A DNA stretch of 64,000 nt from Paenibacillus sp. 32352. GTDB lineage: Bacteria > Bacillota > Bacilli > Paenibacillales > NBRC-103111. Under the pieces are notes generated by a model, which worked only from the letters and a program-made list of their open reading frames with translations, made no database searches and was not told the DNA's origin. The translations under genes were made by a program, and so were the position numbers. The stretch covers positions 124,001 through 188,000 of the forward strand of contig NZ_MZNT01000001.1 of NCBI RefSeq assembly GCF_002042965.1, read 5' to 3'. Positions 60,483-64,000 of the stretch are shown here, piece after piece (the stretch's first letter is position 1; each line of letters begins with the position of its first letter).

Positions 60483-60901
60483 AATGGTCACTTCCATTTC
60501 CTTTGTAAGTGTTTTCTTGATACCAGTATAGCATAAAATGGTTGGTTTGTTCAAGGAATGTTCAATTTTTGATCGAAATTCAGACAAATTTAGATAAAGG
60601 TCACTGGAAATACGCCTTGCGGGATGAAAGCCGCCAGTCCATACTGCGCTCTACCTTATAGAGTGCTCAGAGTACGGAAAACATAAAAAAGAACAGGTTA
60701 CCATAAATTTTTCCATTTTATCCATCCCGTGTTTATTTTAAGATCGTTTTTGTAAGCGCAAACATAAAATCGGCTTCGGAAAGGAGGAGTCATCTAACCA
60801 GTCAAGGATAGGTTTAGAGCTTGTCGAGCTGCTGCAGGGAGGAAGGTCCGCTAGTCCGTATGGCTGCAAGCAATCATTTATTTATCAGGAGGGATTGGAT
60901 A
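60483..60901. other. Gap of 419 bp before the secreted lyase-like gene
   Basis: Contains an operator-like site at 60751-60764 and the ribosome site of the next gene. No other feature or RNA motif recognised. Confidence 0.5.
60751..60764 (+). promoter_or_regulatory. Operator-like element (cre/LacI-family type)
   Basis: TGTAAGCGCAAACA, one base different from the element before the pectate lyase gene, and one fixed position off the cre consensus. Lies 138 bp before the start codon. Confidence 0.5.
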
Positions 60902-61705
60902 ATGAAGAAAAAGGTCAAAACAATGGTAGCGGGAGCTTTGTTAGTATCAGCAATGGTTTTGCAAACTGCGGTAGCCTGGGCCGCAACCACGACGACTATT
61001 GATTCGGATGGGCCTAATACCGGACAGGACGCTTATCAAATCTTCAAGAGCAAGCTGGGCTCCGACCCCATTGACGGACCGGGGGATGCAAGCCATATTT
61101 GGGAGACCACCTCGTCACCGGTCGGCAACGTATTTCAGTTCAAGCTGAACAGCACAGGAGACTACGATGGCTCCAATACGGATCGGCAGCGCAACGAGCT
61201 GAAGGCTTATAACAGCTCTCCAAGCGCCGTCAAAGGAACCAACGGGACGACGATGACGTATAAATGGAAGTTTAAAGTGCTGAACGGCTTCCAGATGCCG
61301 CCGTCGGGGAACTTTTGCCACATTTTTCAGCTGAAAGCATCCGGCGGCGATGACGGCGCGCCAATTTTGACCTTCTCGGTTGAAAAAAACAAGCTGACGT
61401 TCCGCCACAGTCCGATAGGGGCCGATATGAGTCAGGTGACGACGCTTGCTTCAACGGATTGGTCCAATGTCCTGAATACTTGGGTAGAAGCTACGGTAAC
61501 CGTGAAGAACTCGGATAACGGAACGGTATCGATGACGCTGAAGAAGCTGGACGGAACGACCTTGATGTCTTATAGCGGAAGCAAGGATATGTGGAGAGAC
61601 GGAGCGGATTTCAATCGTCCCAAGTGGGGGATTTACCGCAAAATTTTCTCCGGCATGACGGAAGCGAATATACAGTTCGCCAATTTCAGCATTACGAAGC
61701 AATAA
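60902..61705 (+). CDS. Secreted polysaccharide-lyase-like protein
   Basis: 267 aa from ATG 60902 after AGGAGGG. Signal peptide ~1-27 (AWA-A). The rest looks like a single beta-jelly-roll: DRQRNELKAYN, TYKWKFKV, FCHIFQLKASGGDDG, KLTFRHSP, WVEATVTVKNSDNG, KWGIYRK. The R-x-x-N-E-L and H-x-F-Q-L spacing resembles PL7/PL20-type lyases (alginate, glucuronan), but catalytic identity is uncertain. Downstream uronate-isomerase-like gene supports uronic acid catabolism. Confidence 0.7.
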   Translation: MKKKVKTMVAGALLVSAMVLQTAVAWAATTTTIDSDGPNTGQDAYQIFKSKLGSDPIDGPGDASHIWETTSSPVGNVFQFKLNSTGDYDGSNTDRQRNELKAYNSSPSAVKGTNGTTMTYKWKFKVLNGFQMPPSGNFCHIFQLKASGGDDGAPILTFSVEKNKLTFRHSPIGADMSQVTTLASTDWSNVLNTWVEATVTVKNSDNGTVSMTLKKLDGTTLMSYSGSKDMWRDGADFNRPKWGIYRKIFSGMTEANIQFANFSITKQ

Positions 61706-61733
61706 TATTTCTTCATTGATAGTACAGACTTTG

Positions 61734-61774
61734 GGCACTCCTCTGACGGGAACTTCAGGGGAGTGCTTTGTTTT
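61734..61774 (+). terminator. Rho-independent terminator
   Basis: GCACTCCTCTGA / TTCAGGGGAGTGC, then TTTGTTTT. Confidence 0.85.
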
Positions 61775-61894
61775 ATGACAACTAAATCGTAAAAAATCAC
61801 AACCTCTAGTTTAAGTAAAGCCATGGAAGCGGTTGAGTACAAGTAGTATGATGGGGGAAGAACCTCATTTCATGAAAGAAGGGAACAAAAGCTC

Positions 61895-63082
61895 ATGTTA
61901 AACCAGAAAGCATTCATTGAAGAGATCATGGGATTTGACGTTCTGGATACACATACCCATTTGGTAGGACAGCAGCTGAGTGCCCGTGATTTTTGGGAAA
62001 TTGCGCATTATTTTTGGCTAAACCGGGAGATGCAGGCCGCCGGGTACCCGGATCAGGCGATGGAGCTGCCAGAGGATGAGCGCATCGAGTCTTTCTTATC
62101 CGCTTACAAGGCGAGCCGCAATACGTTAATGAACTGGGTATTCACGCATATATTCAAAGATTTGTACGGCATCGAAATCCGCGACGCCCAATCCATCCGC
62201 GAAGCCGATGCCGCTGTTCGTGCTTCCAACGACCGCCCGGGCTGGGCGCAGGAGGTGGCGGACAAGCTGAACATTTGCGCTTTCGTAACGAATATGCCGG
62301 ATCACGCGAAATGCAGCCATATGAACAGAGACGCCATTCTGATTCCGCGCGTTGACGGAAGACTGTTCGAATGGACCAAGCAAATTCATCAGGCCGATCA
62401 GCGGGAGCAAGCCCTGGAAGAAGTGACTCAATCGATCCGCGATTTAATAGCTTCCTATAAGGAAAGGGGCTGTCCGGGCATCATGACGACGCTTCCCGGC
62501 TACGATGCCAAGGCTAATGAGGAGGTTCCGCTGCAAACGGCAACGCGGGATCAGCTCATGATGCGGGTACTCCACACGATTTGCGGGATATTGGAGCAGA
62601 ACGGAATGTTCCTGCAGCTCTTCCTCGGCGTGGAACGCTCCTGGTGCGACACGGCGATACCTGTCAATGACCCGCTGCGCATAGCGAAGCTGTCGGGTTT
62701 GTTTGCTCGCTACCGCATTTCCTTCGAGCTGGTCGTTGCTTCGGAGTTGAACAATCTGGATGTTGTGCAGGCGGCCTGGAACTATCCTAATGTTCATGTG
62801 GGCGGCATGTGGTGGTTTAATTTCCGCGCAAGCACTTACCGTGATATCATGCAGTATCGTATGGAAGCGTTACCTGGAATCAAAAGCTCGCTTATCGTGT
62901 CGGACGCAAGGAATATCGAATGGTGCTACGGAAAAATCCTTCTTATTAAGAAGCTGATGGGCGAATATTTATATCAGCAGATCGAAGCGGGCTGGCTTGA
63001 TTATGACACGGCAATCCAGCTTGCAAAGGATTGGCTGTATAACAGCGCGGCGCAGCGTTACGGGTTCAGCTTGAATTCATAA
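61895..63082 (+). CDS. Uronate-isomerase-like (amidohydrolase superfamily) protein
   Basis: 395 aa, GAAAGAAGGG upstream. MGFDVLDTHTHLVG gives the His-x-His metal site of the amidohydrolase barrel. VHVGGMWWFNF and IVSDARNIEWCYGKILLIKKLMG resemble the UxaC (glucuronate/galacturonate isomerase) C-terminal part. It is about 70 aa shorter than UxaC, so it may be a divergent paralogue with another substrate. Followed 37-44 bp later by an oxidoreductase gene, probably one operon for uronate or sugar acid use. Confidence 0.7.
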   Translation: MLNQKAFIEEIMGFDVLDTHTHLVGQQLSARDFWEIAHYFWLNREMQAAGYPDQAMELPEDERIESFLSAYKASRNTLMNWVFTHIFKDLYGIEIRDAQSIREADAAVRASNDRPGWAQEVADKLNICAFVTNMPDHAKCSHMNRDAILIPRVDGRLFEWTKQIHQADQREQALEEVTQSIRDLIASYKERGCPGIMTTLPGYDAKANEEVPLQTATRDQLMMRVLHTICGILEQNGMFLQLFLGVERSWCDTAIPVNDPLRIAKLSGLFARYRISFELVVASELNNLDVVQAAWNYPNVHVGGMWWFNFRASTYRDIMQYRMEALPGIKSSLIVSDARNIEWCYGKILLIKKLMGEYLYQQIEAGWLDYDTAIQLAKDWLYNSAAQRYGFSLNS

Positions 63083-63125
63083 AAATACAGAATTGGCGAT
63101 ATAGCCAATGAAGGGGAGAATGAAG

Positions 63126-64000
63126 ATGAAGGCACTTTTGGTTGGCTTGGGAACCGCAGGCTTTTCGTGGTATAAAAGATTGAGAGACAAAGGATTATTG
63201 GCCGCCGTAGTGGAGACGGATGCTTCGATGAAGGAGAAGATGGGGGACGATCCGTTCCCGTTCTATACATCGCTTAGCGAGGCGCTGGAGAAGGAGCAGC
63301 TGGATTTCGTCGTCAATGTGACCTCGCCTATGGCGCATACGGTCGTTAACAACGCCGCTTTCGATAAGAAGCTGCCGGTTTTGTGCGAGAAGCCGATATC
63401 GTTTGATTACGAAGAATCCATCGAAGTGGTGGAGCGTGCCGCTAAGGAGAACATTCCCTTCATGATCGCCGAGAATTACCGCCGCCATGCCGCCGTGCGC
63501 AAATTGAAGCAGCTGCTGGATGAAGGCGCTATCGGACGGATTTCCGCTATAGACATCCTATTTTATCGATATCACCATGTGCAGCGCAAATATACGGTCA
63601 GCCTGCTGGACGATATCGGCGTCCATCATTTTGATATGATCCGTTATTTGACCGGTGAGGAAGGAAAAAGCGTCTACGCGGACATGTACAATCCTATCGG
63701 CGGATGGGATGAAGAAGGCGCCATCATTAACACCAGCGCTCTCCTGGAGATGGCAGACGGTGTGAAGGTCAGCTATACCGGTTCTATCGCCTCCAGGGGG
63801 GAACAGACGCCTTGGCACGGCAATTGGCGGATCGAAGGAACGGAGGGCACGATCCAATACGAGAATCAGGAGATCCATCTCATTAAGGATGGGGTCAAGG
63901 AAACGATTACCAACTACAGCGGGGTAGATACTTCCGATACGTTGGCGGAATTCCTGGCATCGCTTAAGGAGCAACGGGATTCGGAAACCAGCGGTGCGGA
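63126..64000 (+). CDS. Gfo/Idh/MocA family oxidoreductase (3' truncated)
   Basis: At least 291 aa, open to the window end. Rossmann start KALLVGLGTAGFSWYKRL, NAD-binding EKP motif in VLCEKPISFDYEE, and the family's C-terminal barrel with DDIGVHHFDMIRYLTG (catalytic His-x-x-His/Asp region). NAD(P)-dependent dehydrogenase of sugars or inositols; substrate unknown. ATG 63126 is preferred to ATG 63120 because GGGGAG is 7 nt upstream. Confidence 0.88.
   Translation, partial: MKALLVGLGTAGFSWYKRLRDKGLLAAVVETDASMKEKMGDDPFPFYTSLSEALEKEQLDFVVNVTSPMAHTVVNNAAFDKKLPVLCEKPISFDYEESIEVVERAAKENIPFMIAENYRRHAAVRKLKQLLDEGAIGRISAIDILFYRYHHVQRKYTVSLLDDIGVHHFDMIRYLTGEEGKSVYADMYNPIGGWDEEGAIINTSALLEMADGVKVSYTGSIASRGEQTPWHGNWRIEGTEGTIQYENQEIHLIKDGVKETITNYSGVDTSDTLAEFLASLKEQRDSETSGA

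Noticed and set aside
1..64000. CRISPR arrays, tRNA or rRNA genes, insertion sequences
   Set aside because: I saw no regularly spaced direct repeats, cloverleaf sequences, rRNA segments or transposase genes; a tRNA scan would settle the tRNA question.

Overview
The window reads as a spore-forming Gram-positive genome, most likely Paenibacillus or a close relative. Reasons: sporulation genes (yhbH, spoVR), an LplABC-type sugar importer, secreted pectinolytic enzymes, a copper-amine-oxidase stalk protein, a qox-type quinol oxidase operon, and strong AGGAGG ribosome-binding sites throughout. Everything here is read by eye; no search or folding was run.

Left chromosomal arm (1-13459): an LplB/LplC/solute-binding-protein sugar importer (5' end cut by the window), a secreted phosphodiesterase fused to a jacalin-like lectin domain, a LOG-family hydrolase, glutaminase, a pectate lyase-pectinesterase pair, Mn-dependent pyrophosphatase, a Sir2 deacetylase, and the C-terminal seven-eighths of spoVR on the minus strand.

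Prophage (about 13460-53226, 39.8 kb): it is inserted inside spoVR. The first 60 codons of spoVR lie at its far end (53227-53406), directly behind yhbH. Both junctions carry the same 6-bp core (CGTTTT on the plus strand) in the same codon phase. Site-specific excision would rejoin a 474-codon spoVR without a scar. A large serine recombinase sits 27 bp from the left core. This layout matches the sigK/skin and spsM/SPbeta type of developmentally interrupted gene. The phage has a lysogeny module (serine recombinase, BRCT protein, ImmA-like protease, two paralogous Xre repressors, a four-operator divergent promoter region, a Cro-like gene); early genes (DnaD-like replication protein, HNH proteins, its own beta clamp, many small Cys-rich proteins, several behind a repeated leader sequence); an ArpU-like late regulator; an inverted putAbiC-like abortive-infection gene beside a candidate structured RNA; HK97-type packaging and head genes; a contractile tail (sheath, tube, tape measure, baseplate, spike, fibre); holin/endolysin; and a right-end block with HicAB, a LexA-box-controlled YolD-like gene and a small winged-helix protein. 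The tape-measure gene is interrupted by what looks like a 228-nt group I intron with well-defined P1 and P10 pairings.

Right chromosomal arm (53227-64000): spoVR 5' segment and yhbH (4-bp overlap), a stalk-domain lipid-exported protein, the qoxABCD operon (minus strand), a small membrane protein, a secreted polysaccharide-lyase-like protein, a uronate-isomerase-like protein and a Gfo/Idh/MocA oxidoreductase cut by the window edge. A nearly identical 14-bp operator-like element precedes both the pectate lyase operon and the right-arm lyase-like gene, suggesting shared sugar control.
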